A stretch of 64,000 nt of DNA from Ruminococcus sp. UBA7013. GTDB lineage: Bacteria > Bacillota > Clostridia > Oscillospirales > Ruminococcaceae. The stretch spans positions 49,230-113,229 of the forward strand of contig DJXD01000053.1 of NCBI GenBank assembly GCA_002449585.1. Direction: 5' to 3'. Shown in pieces: positions 25,331 through 33,502 of the stretch; the stretch's first letter is position 1; every line of letters begins with the position of its first letter. The translations under genes were made by a program, and so were the position numbers. The notes under the pieces were generated by a model. That model did not search any database, was not told where the DNA came from, and saw only the letters and a list, made by a program, of their open reading frames with translations.

Positions 25331-26513
25331 ACTGCATGATTTGATCTAAAATTTTATGAGCAATTTCTTCTTTGGAAAGCATCGGCAGTGCAATTTCTGA
25401 TTGCATTGTGATTATCGTCAGAATATTCGTATCTGTTCCGAATCCTGCGCCCTCCTGTGTCAGGCTGTTCGCACAGATCATATCACAATGCTTGGATTGC
25501 AGTTTCTTCCGGGAGTTTTCCAGCATGTTTTCCGTTTCCATAGAAAAGCCGCATAAAAATTGCTGATCCGGCTTATGTTCACCTAGATATTTTAAAATAT
25601 CCTGCGTGCGTTTTAATCTGATTTCTGAATGATCCCCCGATTTCTTGATTTTCTGTTCTGCTGGTTCAGCAGGTGTGAAATCCGCAACTGCTGCGGTCAT
25701 GATAATTATATCCTGCTGGTTTGAAATAGCAGTCACCGCTTCAAACATATCTTGAGCAGATTTCACATGAATCAAATGTACGAACATCGGGGGCTTGACT
25801 TCTGTATGTCCTGCGATCAGTGTTACATCTGCGCCACGATAGATAGCCGCCTTTGCAATCGCAAAGCCCATTTTTCCGGTGGAATGATTTGTAATAAATC
25901 TTACCGGATCAATAGATTCCTGTGTTGCCCCAGCAGTCACAAGGATTTTTTTCCCGGTCAGATCTTTTGCAAAAGCGATTTCTTTCAGAATGTATTCTAA
26001 TAATACAGATTCTTCCGGCATTCTGCCGTCTCCCATATCGCCATTGGCAAGCATTCCCTGATCCGGCTTGATGATTTCATAGCCGAAACGCTCCAGCTTT
26101 GCAAGATTATCCTGCACAATGGGGTTGTGATACATGTTATGATTCATTGCCGGAGAAATGATTTTTTTACAGGGGCAGGCCATCACAGTGGTTGTCAGCA
26201 TATCATCTGCAATGCCGTTTGCAATCTTGCCGATCACATTGGCAGAAGCCGGGGCAATCATGACAACATCAGCCTGTTTGGCGAGTGCGACATGTTCGAC
26301 ACTATATTGAAAATTCCGGTCAAATGTATCAATCAGGCATTTATTTCCTGTGAGGGTCTCGAATGTAACAGGATTGATGAATTGCGTTGCGTTCTGTGTC
26401 ATGAGTACATGGACATTACAATGCAGTTTTTTAAGCATTCTTGCCAGATTGGCGATTTTATAGGCGGCAATGCTTCCGGTTACGCCGAGCAGTACGGTTT
26501 TATTTTTTAACAT
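25329..26513 (-). CDS. coaBC: Bifunctional phosphopantothenoylcysteine decarboxylase / phosphopantothenate-cysteine ligase
   Basis: CoaBC performs two consecutive steps of coenzyme A synthesis. The 394-residue protein has an N-terminal flavin-dependent decarboxylase domain (LLGVTGSIAAYK at 7-18, APASANVIGK, SPAMNHNMY with the conserved Asn/Met loop) and a C-terminal CTP-dependent ligase domain from about residue 190 (VTAGATQESIDPVRFI, NHSTGKMG, MTAAVADF). LCGFSMET supplies a conserved motif near residue 320. AAAGGT precedes the ATG. Confidence 0.96.
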   Translation of the reverse strand: MLKNKTVLLGVTGSIAAYKIANLARMLKKLHCNVHVLMTQNATQFINPVTFETLTGNKCLIDTFDRNFQYSVEHVALAKQADVVMIAPASANVIGKIANGIADDMLTTTVMACPCKKIISPAMNHNMYHNPIVQDNLAKLERFGYEIIKPDQGMLANGDMGDGRMPEESVLLEYILKEIAFAKDLTGKKILVTAGATQESIDPVRFITNHSTGKMGFAIAKAAIYRGADVTLIAGHTEVKPPMFVHLIHVKSAQDMFEAVTAISNQQDIIIMTAAVADFTPAEPAEQKIKKSGDHSEIRLKRTQDILKYLGEHKPDQQFLCGFSMETENMLENSRKKLQSKHCDMICANSLTQEGAGFGTDTNILTIITMQSEIALPMLSKEEIAHKILDQIMQ

Positions 26514-26542
26514 AGGGCAGACCTTTCTTTCTGATTTTTTTT

Positions 26543-26572
26543 ATTATAGCACAGACGGGCTGTATTTGTCAA
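26543..26572 (-). promoter_or_regulatory. Promoter of coaBC
   Basis: Minus-strand TTGACA (26572-26567), 18 bp, TATAAT (26548-26543). Confidence 0.75.
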
Positions 26573-26639
26573 GAAGGGAATTCTGACATGTTTGGCATAT
26601 TATACAAAAAAGATATTGTTTTTTTGTGAAATTTTTAAA

Positions 26640-26668
26640 TTGACAAATTGATAAAAATGAGTTATAAT
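26640..26668 (+). promoter_or_regulatory. Full-consensus promoter of the broken dockerin gene
   Basis: TTGACA (26640-26645), exactly 17 bp, TATAAT (26663-26668). Both hexamers match consensus perfectly, although the gene behind them is disrupted. Confidence 0.85.
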
Positions 26669-26672
26669 GATC

Positions 26673-26703
26673 TTAACAGGACAGATATAGAATATCCTGT
26701 TAA
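26673..26703 (+). promoter_or_regulatory. Perfect 9-bp inverted repeat at the start of the leader
   Basis: TTAACAGGA (26673-26681) and TCCTGTTAA (26695-26703) with a 13-base AT-rich spacer, directly downstream of the -10 box and just before the SD. It could be an operator over the start point or an mRNA-stabilising leader hairpin. Confidence 0.6.
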
Positions 26704-26725
26704 AAATAGTTAAGAGGTTGAGCTT

Positions 26726-27555
26726 ATGAAAAAATGGCTTTTGGGTCTGTGCTTTGTTTGTCAATGATTCCGGGACAGATGCCGGTTGTTATGCATCCTG
26801 TAGCTGTTGCCGCAGAAAGTACAGAAGAAGCTGTAGTTATGAATTCTGTCAAGTATATATTAGTAACAGAAGCAGATAGAACATATTATCAGGGAACAGA
26901 AGTCATTGACAAAAATATTACTTCTGTGATCATTCCAGCGGAGATTAATGGCAAAAGTGCAGAAATTCATCAGAATATTTTTTCTCAATGTCCTAATCTG
27001 AAAGAAATCATCATACAAGAAGGTAATATTTATAATACCAGTGCAGATGGTGTTTTATTTAGTGATGGCGGCTATAAAATGCTGGCATATGAATTAAAAA
27101 ATTTATCTGTATTGGAATCTGTGATTTATTACGAACCGGAAACATATATAGAAGGCATGAACCGGGAAAAGCAAGATAATGCAAGTGAGACGATTTCTAT
27201 TAAAATGGAAAAGAAATAATTATATATTCCTGCTTTTCCGACAGCTGAAAACTGTGGAGATTTTACAGTATATGGTGATCCGGGGAATGAGATTTTGAAA
27301 TATTCCTGTGAATATCATAATATGAAGTTTGAACCATTGCAACAGGAAAATAAAATAACTGGTGATATTAATAATGATGACAATGTTGATATCTTGGATG
27401 TCATTCTGATCAATAAGGCGATATATGGCAAAACAGAGCTGACAGAAGCACAACGCAAGGCGGCGGATGTTAATAATGATGGAAAACCAGATGCCAATGA
27501 TTCACTTATGATTATGAAATATATTATCAAGCTGATTGATACTTTATCAGAATAA
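26726..27555 (+). pseudogene. Disrupted secreted BspA-like leucine-rich-repeat plus dockerin gene
   Basis: The ATG at 26726 (after AGAGG) opens MKKWLL and hits TGA after 13 codons. Adding one A to the six-A run at 26729-26734 would join it to the next frame, restoring MKK plus a hydrophobic signal peptide (GSVLCLSMIPGQ). That frame continues with an LRR_5-like repeat region (ITSVIIPAEINGKSAEIHQN, NLKEIIIQEGN, SADGVLF) to an in-frame TAA at 27217-27219. Past the TAA the same frame runs on (YIPAFPTAENCGDFTVYG) into a dockerin with loops DINNDDNVDILD and DVNNDGKPDAND, stopping at 27555. Thus one 1-nt slip and one nonsense codon disrupt a formerly cellulosome-associated LRR protein. The slip could also be a sequencing error or phase-variable tract. 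Confidence 0.82.
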
Positions 27556-27558
27556 TAT

Positions 27559-27584
27559 AAGCCCGGCAGTGCCGGGCTTTTCTT
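27559..27584 (+). terminator. Terminator after the broken dockerin gene (bidirectional)
   Basis: AAGCCCGGC pairs with GCCGGGCTT around AGT, with a T-rich tail. It lies between convergent genes. Confidence 0.88.
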
Positions 27585-28713
27585 ATGGATTCACATGAAA
27601 GACGAGTCTTAAAATATACATGTCCGGATCTTGCTGAAAATTGATCGTTCCCCCTGTTTTCTGGAAAATCTGCGCATTCCAGATAGATTCATGATCAAAT
27701 AGATCAGAAACCGCCGCTTCATAAGTTGCTTTATCTGCAAACATGATTTCGATTCTGCCGTCAGCAAGATGCTCTGAGAGAAAATGATCCAATTCTGAAA
27801 AATCATATTCTGTAAAATAATTCCCACTGTGAACAAAATAATTATCTTCCAGAGAGGTGCATTCCGGATAAAATTGATCTTCATCCAGTGTCCTGCTCCG
27901 GAACAGCATTTCATCATTGATCAGAAAATAATTGTGATGAATCCAGTCCGCAGAAAGAGAGGTTTCAGAAACAGGATCATTCCAGGTAACATCTACCCAA
28001 TAATATTGATCATGCAGTTTGACATAATTCCATGCATGGGCTTCTCCGTCCGCATTGCCGGAGCAGATGCCGCATTCTATCCCAAGACGGTTGAGGAGGA
28101 TCTGAAACGCCTGGGCATAACCCTGGCAGACGGCTTTTCCCTCGATCAGACAGCCGTAAGCCGTACTCCAGAGACCTTTTCCAGAGTGCGCAGCGGATTC
28201 ATCATAGACAGTATGCGTAATCAGATAATCATGAATCTGCAATATTTTATCATAATCTGACAGATCCGGGCTGATCTCCTGAAGAATAGCATCCTCAGCG
28301 GCCTGAAGTTCTTCGCACATGCGCTGGAGATCCTCAGGGGAATAATCATTGATGATTTTAAAATCCAGTTCTGCAAAATTATCATTATAGCGCATAGAAT
28401 AGCCATTGATCCAGAAGATTTCAGGGTGTTGGCGTTCCAATTCTCCGACGGCATGGGACATTTCCTGAATATCTATTTTATAATTAAAGCACACAGAAGG
28501 CTGAAACTGGATTAATGCATGATAGAGGGCATCACAGAGAGGAATTTCAGGAGAAAGCGGCTCAGGGCTTTCTTTAGGAGGGGCAGTGATGGAAGTATAA
28601 GGCGGATTTTCGGCAGTTGCCAGCGGAACGGATTCAGGGATATATTCCACCACGAGGGAACATCCTGTCAGCAGAAGCAGGAAGATCATGCAGAGCGGAG
28701 CATAATTTTTCAA
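27583..28713 (-). CDS. Lipoprotein with a transglutaminase-like domain
   Basis: A 376-residue surface lipoprotein. I chose the TTG at 28713 (eight bases after GGAGG), which gives a compact lipoprotein signal with lipobox LLTGC and lipidated Cys18; the upstream in-frame GTG sits one base from the SD. A Pro/Glu/Ser-rich spacer follows. A transglutaminase-like cysteine-hydrolase core lies at about residues 150-260, with catalytic Cys in EGKAVCQGYA, His in GEAHAWNYV and Asp in WVDVTWNDP. Such domains act as peptidases or cross-linkers at the surface. The substrate is unknown. The C-terminal 100 residues match nothing I recognise. Confidence 0.85.
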   Translation of the reverse strand: MKNYAPLCMIFLLLLTGCSLVVEYIPESVPLATAENPPYTSITAPPKESPEPLSPEIPLCDALYHALIQFQPSVCFNYKIDIQEMSHAVGELERQHPEIFWINGYSMRYNDNFAELDFKIINDYSPEDLQRMCEELQAAEDAILQEISPDLSDYDKILQIHDYLITHTVYDESAAHSGKGLWSTAYGCLIEGKAVCQGYAQAFQILLNRLGIECGICSGNADGEAHAWNYVKLHDQYYWVDVTWNDPVSETSLSADWIHHNYFLINDEMLFRSRTLDEDQFYPECTSLEDNYFVHSGNYFTEYDFSELDHFLSEHLADGRIEIMFADKATYEAAVSDLFDHESIWNAQIFQKTGGTINFQQDPDMYILRLVFHVNP

Positions 28714-28747
28714 GGCGCACACCTCCGAATTCAGGATTCTTTTTATT

Positions 28748-28776
28748 AGTATAGCATAAAATTTCAGAAATGTAAA
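28748..28776 (-). promoter_or_regulatory. Promoter of the transglutaminase lipoprotein gene
   Basis: Minus-strand TTTACA (28776-28771), 17 bp, TATACT (28753-28748) with an extended TGC. Confidence 0.7.
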
Positions 28777-28788
28777 GGAAAAATATGA

Positions 28789-28823
28789 AAAAAATAACTC
28801 CCTGCAATGGCAGGGAGTGTTAT
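28789..28823 (-). terminator. Terminator after the 28824 acetyltransferase gene
   Basis: ACTCCCTGC and GCAGGGAGT (28797-28805 with 28810-28818) pair around a 4-nt loop; on the minus strand they are followed by a long T run. Confidence 0.88.
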
Positions 28824-29294
28824 TTACAGAATGGTTTCTAATCCGGTTTTATAAGGCTTCATGCCCATGGCCTGATAAAAGGCTTCTGCTGCCGGGTTGC
28901 ACGTCCAGACATTCAACGTCACGTTGTAACAGCCGATAGATCTGGCATAATCAAGAATATATTGATATAATTCTGTGCCGATATGCTTTCCCCGAACAAG
29001 GGTTTCCACACACAGATCATCAATATAGAGCGTTTTTCTTTCTGTCTGAATATTATCATTATGATAGATTTTCAGTATACAGAAGACATAGCCCAGCAGA
29101 TTCCCGGCATCATCCAGACCGATGAAGACGGGACGAGTTTCATCCCGGAGGAGGGCTTTTAATTCTGCATCTGTATATTTTTTACAATTGGCCTTGAATA
29201 AATCCGGTCTGCCTTCATGATGTACAGAAAGTACTTGATATAGCAGACGGTTGATCATGGGAATATGTTCTGCCTTTGCTCTGATAATACGCAT
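28824..29294 (-). CDS. GNAT family N-acetyltransferase
   Basis: A 156-residue acetyl-CoA-dependent acetyltransferase. The GNAT fold is clear: N-terminal MRIIRAKAEHIPMI, VFIGLDDAGNLLGYVF, the strand-loop LYIDDLCVETLVRGKHIGTEL (the acetyl-CoA pyrophosphate loop is RGKHIG), and the C-terminal NVWTCNPAAEAFYQAMGM. The acceptor is unknown. I chose the ATG at 29294, preceded by AAAGGCGG; the longer open frame to 29324 overlaps the upstream gene. It is 13 nt downstream of the pyrophosphorylase stop, in the same transcript. Confidence 0.85.
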   Translation of the reverse strand: MRIIRAKAEHIPMINRLLYQVLSVHHEGRPDLFKANCKKYTDAELKALLRDETRPVFIGLDDAGNLLGYVFCILKIYHNDNIQTERKTLYIDDLCVETLVRGKHIGTELYQYILDYARSIGCYNVTLNVWTCNPAAEAFYQAMGMKPYKTGLETIL

Positions 29295-29307
29295 AATATA
29301 GCCGCCT

Positions 29308-30540
29308 TTACAGTATAATGCCATTCAGCCGGAGCAGATCTCTGGCTGAAAAAACAGAGTCAACACCTTCGGCATTCTTGACAGGGGCAAACTCCTGATT
29401 TCTCTGTACTTCATAGGAGAGACAACTATCCTGTAAATGAATCATATCCAGAACGAGGGATTCAAATTTATAGGCATTTGGCTCTTCTGGTTTGATCAGA
29501 ATACCGTTTTCATCAAGATAGGAGACTTTTTTATGAACAACATGAACAGGGAGATGATTATTTAATAATGCAATCAATTTTTCTGTTTGAAACAGATAAT
29601 TCAAGATAACACCATAATTATAAGACAATCTGCCATCTGGTTCATGGTCATGGATCATTTCGGGAGTCATTTCATAATATTCAACAATAGAGGGTTTTCC
29701 GTCTTCGAGACACAACACGCCAACACGTTCCTCCGGAGCAGCTTTGCTGACGACTTTACTACCGGAATCGCAACCAGAAAGGAGCGTTGCACCGATAAAG
29801 CAGGGATCTGCAATTTTCTGCAATACATTGTCAACAGCAAATACATTCAGCCAGGAAATGCCTTCTTTTTGCAGCAGATTTACAAGGCCAGCTTTTGCAA
29901 GAGAGGAGAACCAGCCGCCATTTCCATTGGGAGAGGTGGCAATCCGGCCTTTTTCTTCCAGAAGGATTTTCCCGTCAGGAGCAACAGCAGGAGCCATTTC
30001 CTGCACAAAGAAATGAATATATTCAGGATTATAGCCGAAATATTTCATTTCTTCAAAAAATTCACGGGTATCTTCATCATTTTTTTCGCTGGTCATAATA
30101 AACAGCGGAACAAAAGAACCAGCTTGATCTACAACCTGCATTAGATTATGAATCAGACATTCAAAGATATATAACGGTTTGGAAAGGCCTATATTATACA
30201 TGCCTTTGGGTTTGTCAAATCCGAGACGTGTTCCCATGCCGCCGGCGAGAAGAACAGCGCCAACTTTTCCTTGTCGGATCGCATCCAGCCCGGCAGCTGT
30301 AAATTTTTCTTTATTTTCAGCGATTTCATCCAGCGTCAGTGCGCCAAGTGGTTCGATCCTGCCTCTGGTGGCTTCGCCATTTTTCTGATAGTCAGCAAAT
30401 ACATTCAGGAGACTGGTATCCAGAGCAGCGATCTGTTCCAACAGCTGATATTGTTCTGTATCATTCAAAGATTCATACCATCTGAGCAGATGAGACTGCT
30501 CGCAGGCGTTCAGTTTGGCTTTGGCCTCTGTGTAGGTCAT
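29308..30540 (-). CDS. UTP-dependent UDP-sugar pyrophosphorylase (UDPGP family)
   Basis: A 410-residue nucleotidyltransferase of the eukaryotic-type UDPGP/UAP family, unlike bacterial GalU. It holds the nucleotide-binding LLAGGMGTRLGFDKPKG near residue 105, MTSEKNDEDT, FVQEMAPA, a GNGGWFSSL motif near residue 195 and NVFAVDNVL near residue 220. It makes UDP-glucose or UDP-N-acetylglucosamine from UTP and the sugar 1-phosphate; which one cannot be decided by eye, though the PNGNGG and the overall length favour the UAP1-like group. Start chosen at 30540, nine bases after AAGGA. Confidence 0.85.
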   Translation of the reverse strand: MTYTEAKAKLNACEQSHLLRWYESLNDTEQYQLLEQIAALDTSLLNVFADYQKNGEATRGRIEPLGALTLDEIAENKEKFTAAGLDAIRQGKVGAVLLAGGMGTRLGFDKPKGMYNIGLSKPLYIFECLIHNLMQVVDQAGSFVPLFIMTSEKNDEDTREFFEEMKYFGYNPEYIHFFVQEMAPAVAPDGKILLEEKGRIATSPNGNGGWFSSLAKAGLVNLLQKEGISWLNVFAVDNVLQKIADPCFIGATLLSGCDSGSKVVSKAAPEERVGVLCLEDGKPSIVEYYEMTPEMIHDHEPDGRLSYNYGVILNYLFQTEKLIALLNNHLPVHVVHKKVSYLDENGILIKPEEPNAYKFESLVLDMIHLQDSCLSYEVQRNQEFAPVKNAEGVDSVFSARDLLRLNGIIL

Positions 30541-30578
30541 AAACATCAGTCCTTGCTTGAAATTTTTATCATGTTTTT

Positions 30579-30607
30579 ATTATAGCATGAATTGCGCAGA
30601 AAATCAA
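30579..30607 (-). promoter_or_regulatory. Promoter of the pyrophosphorylase-acetyltransferase pair
   Basis: Minus-strand TTGATT (30607-30602), 17 bp, TATAAT (30584-30579) with an extended TGC. Confidence 0.75.
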
Positions 30608-30634
30608 GAGGGAAAATAAATATTTTCACAATGG

Positions 30635-31741
30635 CTATTTTGCTACGGCATATAGATTTGTATCCCAAGCAGGAATATATAATCTATGGCGGATATAAAT
30701 CTGATAACGAGGATTCAGCCTTTTGACCAGCAAAGGCAGTTCAAATAGATCCTGATTTCTGTGATAGATCGAAACGCAGAGTTTGGGCGCACGTTTGGAA
30801 ATAATTTCTCTTGCTCCCCAGAGGACTTCCCGTTCAAAGCCTTCTACGTCCATTTTGATTACAGAAATAGAATCATTTTCTAAAAGCGTATCAATACGGC
30901 GAGCGGGAACAGGCGTTCCTTCTGTATACAAAGCAGATTGCCGCCCAAAGCGAGAATTGAATTTGAGTTCTGTATCGTTGCACCATGCAACACAGTGATG
31001 TGTTTTGATAGATTTCAGCTTATGTTCCTGAATATAATTTTCCAGCTTGCGGAAACTTTTCTGATCCGGCTCTATGGCATGAATCAGATAATATTTTTTA
31101 TCTGTATAACGCAGAAATTCCTGGAGGGTATCGCCATTATAAGCCCCTACATCCATAAAAGATTCATTTCGGGAAAGTCTCAGCACCATGCGCAAAATTT
31201 TCCCGGGTGGAGAACAGATCTTTTCCAGATAGTGAATATTGCCACTGATCTTGAATTGAATGACATTCAGATATACCTGTCTGGATTCATTATCAGCCAG
31301 CATTCTGTAAACTTGATTGAATTCATGCAAATGATCCATGCAATATTGATAAGTAAACAGGCCGCCGCCGATGACAGGAACATCAGGAGCATAAAGTGTA
31401 TGTTTCTTTGCCAGCTGTAAAATATATTGAAATAATTCAGGATAACCAGCGGCAAATGCAAGGACAATGACAAAATCATCTACCATTTCTTCGACTTCAG
31501 AGAGTTTATGCACATGATACCCAGCAAAAGAATGTCCTCTGACAAATTCATCACTTGCAAAGATACCAGAAACAGTGATGCCATATTTCTGAAATGCATT
31601 CATAATTTTGATTGCACCGTCTCCCATGCCATAAATAAAAATGGGTCTCTTTTCTTCTTGAAGCCGCTCCCAACAGGTTTTTTTTTCTGTGATCAGGCTT
31701 TCCAAGCCTGCCTCTTTCGGGAGCATTGCAGTAACATCCAT
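30635..31741 (-). CDS. FkbM family methyltransferase
   Basis: A 368-residue protein. Residues about 30-140 resemble a small nucleotide/sugar-binding Rossmann-like domain (IFIYGMGDGAIKI). Residues about 180-350 form an FkbM SAM-dependent methyltransferase with SAM motif FMDVGAYNGDTLQEF, an acidic loop AIEPDQ, and VIKMDVEGFEREVLWGA, the family hallmark. FkbM enzymes methylate sugar hydroxyls on glycans or natural products. The substrate is unknown; the neighbouring sugar-nucleotide enzyme makes a surface glycan plausible. AAAGGA precedes the ATG. It lies 21 nt downstream of the PH-domain gene and is probably cotranscribed with it. Confidence 0.88.
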   Translation of the reverse strand: MDVTAMLPKEAGLESLITEKKTCWERLQEEKRPIFIYGMGDGAIKIMNAFQKYGITVSGIFASDEFVRGHSFAGYHVHKLSEVEEMVDDFVIVLAFAAGYPELFQYILQLAKKHTLYAPDVPVIGGGLFTYQYCMDHLHEFNQVYRMLADNESRQVYLNVIQFKISGNIHYLEKICSPPGKILRMVLRLSRNESFMDVGAYNGDTLQEFLRYTDKKYYLIHAIEPDQKSFRKLENYIQEHKLKSIKTHHCVAWCNDTELKFNSRFGRQSALYTEGTPVPARRIDTLLENDSISVIKMDVEGFEREVLWGAREIISKRAPKLCVSIYHRNQDLFELPLLVKRLNPRYQIYIRHRLYIPAWDTNLYAVAK

Positions 31742-31762
31742 ACAAAACCGTCCTTTCTTGAT

Positions 31763-32185
31763 TTATTCATCATCATCGTCAATATCATAATCATGATCAT
31801 CCTGATAATGCTGCGGTGCTGGCGGCGTGCCATACAGATCACGCCCCCGTGTTCCGTATTTGTCACGGGCGGCATTTACATGCTGATCTAATAAATTCAT
31901 GAGTTCACGGGGCTTTTTAATACAAGCAATATCCATTTCCGGACGGGTCACATCCCGGCTTGAAATATGAATCGTTCCACACCCGAATATTCTTTGACCT
32001 AATGGCAGAAGCAGACGCTTGTCAGTGATTTTATATAAATCAATTTCGTCTTCAATGATGTTAAAAAAGCCTGTTCGACAGATCAGTTTTGTTTCTGTCA
32101 GATAATATACTGTAAAAGACCACGGAAGGCCTAAAAATGTCCGTTTGCGATCTTTCCAGAGATAATTAAAATCTTCTTTGGCCAT
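31763..32185 (-). CDS. Bacterial PH-domain protein with an acidic tail
   Basis: The 140-residue protein has a YdbS/bPH2-like core: FTVYYLTETKLICRTGFFNIIEDEIDLYKI is the strand pattern of bacterial pleckstrin-homology domains, followed by GTIHISSRD and a helix (IKKPRELMNLLDQ). The last 25 residues are Asp/His/Tyr-rich (ending DDDDE), probably disordered and perhaps metal-binding. It lacks the membrane helices of most bPH2 proteins. The function is unknown. It is divergent from the 32324 protease gene and starts the operon with the FkbM gene. Confidence 0.75.
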   Translation of the reverse strand: MAKEDFNYLWKDRKRTFLGLPWSFTVYYLTETKLICRTGFFNIIEDEIDLYKITDKRLLLPLGQRIFGCGTIHISSRDVTRPEMDIACIKKPRELMNLLDQHVNAARDKYGTRGRDLYGTPPAPQHYQDDHDYDIDDDDE

Positions 32186-32221
32186 AATAGAAATTTCCTT
32201 TCAGAATTAAGATTTTCTTTC

Positions 32222-32250
32222 AGTATATCATATTTTGATAAGTTTGTCAA
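32222..32250 (-). promoter_or_regulatory. Promoter of the PH-domain/FkbM operon
   Basis: Minus-strand TTGACA (32250-32245), 17 bp, TATACT (32227-32222). Confidence 0.82.
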
Positions 32251-32270
32251 GAAATTAAAAAGGCTTTCTG

Positions 32271-32299
32271 TTGACAGTCTTTTCAGATTATGCTATAAT
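32271..32299 (+). promoter_or_regulatory. Promoter of the protease gene at 32324
   Basis: TTGACA (32271-32276), 17 bp, TATAAT (32294-32299) with an extended TGC: full consensus. It is divergent from and 20 bp away from the PH-domain gene promoter. Confidence 0.87.
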
Positions 32300-32323
32300 A
32301 AATACAGAAATGGGGGAATTTTC

Positions 32324-33502
32324 ATGCAAAATTTTATCACACAGCAGGGAGATGCCTGCTTTTTCAGGGCTGTAGGCGTTTCGCCGCATTATTTGCAGGA
32401 ATTGGCCGGAATGGATGCATTGCTTTCTATTCAGGCATATTATAAAAGAATCACAGGCTTTGAAAAACTGACAGATCCGAAGAAAATCGCAGAGTATCAG
32501 CAAAAACAGCCTGATTCTGATCTTCAGAAAGTTTTGATGCTCTGGAAAACCATCATGCCGAATGCTAATCAGACAATTGAAAAAAATTTGATCATTTCAT
32601 TGCTGTTTTGGGAAGAATATTATCTCAATGGCTTCCCGTCCGGCACAGACAGAAGAAAAAAATTAGTATGTTCCGGAAAAATCGGCTATAAAGAATATTT
32701 ATTCTGTTATCTGGCTTTCCTCAAGGGAATTGATATTATGCTCCTGCTTCCGGAAGGAGATTTACAAATTGCACAAGCCTATCTGAATGTATCAAAATTA
32801 CTCACACTCGGAAAGCCCCAAGTGATGCAGATTCCTGATTATCGTCATAAGATTAATACTGTGCATCCGGGACGGAAATCTGTACCCAAACCAAAACCAC
32901 AGCCCCGGCCTTCTTCCAATGAGCGGAAAGAATATAGTTATGAAGAATTGGCCAAATTAGCGAAATCTGTCGTAATGTTAGGAATCTATGACAAAAGCGG
33001 CGAATTTGTCGGAAGCGGCTCAGGCATCGCTATCAGTACAGATGGATATATTTTAACTAATCTGCATGTTGTCAATGATGGCAGAGTTTACGCCGCACGG
33101 CTTGAACATGATGATAAAATTTATCCATCTTTTCAGATTTTGAAATATCATACATTGTTTGATCTGGCTGTAATTCAGATCGAGCGGAAATTAGAACCGC
33201 TCCGGATTTTTGACGGCCGGTCAGAACTTGTCCGGGGTCAGAAAGTGGTTGCAATCGGTAGCCCTATGGGATTTTTAAATTCTGTTTCTGATGGGATTAT
33301 TTCCGGTTTCCGACAGATTGAAAATCAGCATTTTATTCAGCATACGGCAGCTGTCTCAAATGGCAGCTGCGGAGGTGCTTTGCTGAATACATACGGGGAA
33401 GTGATCGGCATTAATACCGCACATGTGATCCATGGGGAAAATATGAATCTGGCTGTAAGCTATCAGCAAATTTTGCCGTTTATTCTGGGCTTTGTGAAAT
33501 AA
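32324..33502 (+). CDS. Cytoplasmic trypsin-fold protease with Cys nucleophile and YceG-like N-terminal domain
   Basis: A 392-residue protein without signal peptide. Residues about 1-175 resemble the YceG ('biosynthetic module') domain of Ter stress loci: LLFWEEYYLNG, then KLVCSGKIGYKEYLFCYLA, GIDIMLLLPEGD. A basic Pro-rich linker (PKPKPQPRPSS) leads to an HtrA-like S1 domain (about 210-392) with His248 in TNLHVVND, Asp280 in LFDLAVI, and NGSCGGALLN where DegP has GNSGGAL: the nucleophile is Cys349 instead of Ser. No PDZ domain follows. GSCGG is the motif form of viral 3C-type cysteine proteases. The YceG assignment is tentative; the protease fold and Cys are direct readings. Confidence 0.82.
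   Translation: MQNFITQQGDACFFRAVGVSPHYLQELAGMDALLSIQAYYKRITGFEKLTDPKKIAEYQQKQPDSDLQKVLMLWKTIMPNANQTIEKNLIISLLFWEEYYLNGFPSGTDRRKKLVCSGKIGYKEYLFCYLAFLKGIDIMLLLPEGDLQIAQAYLNVSKLLTLGKPQVMQIPDYRHKINTVHPGRKSVPKPKPQPRPSSNERKEYSYEELAKLAKSVVMLGIYDKSGEFVGSGSGIAISTDGYILTNLHVVNDGRVYAARLEHDDKIYPSFQILKYHTLFDLAVIQIERKLEPLRIFDGRSELVRGQKVVAIGSPMGFLNSVSDGIISGFRQIENQHFIQHTAAVSNGSCGGALLNTYGEVIGINTAHVIHGENMNLAVSYQQILPFILGFVK

Noticed and set aside
25329..26513. Antisense frames within coaBC on the plus strand (for example 26127-26510)
   Set aside because: His/Cys-rich shadows with no SD and no recognisable domain.
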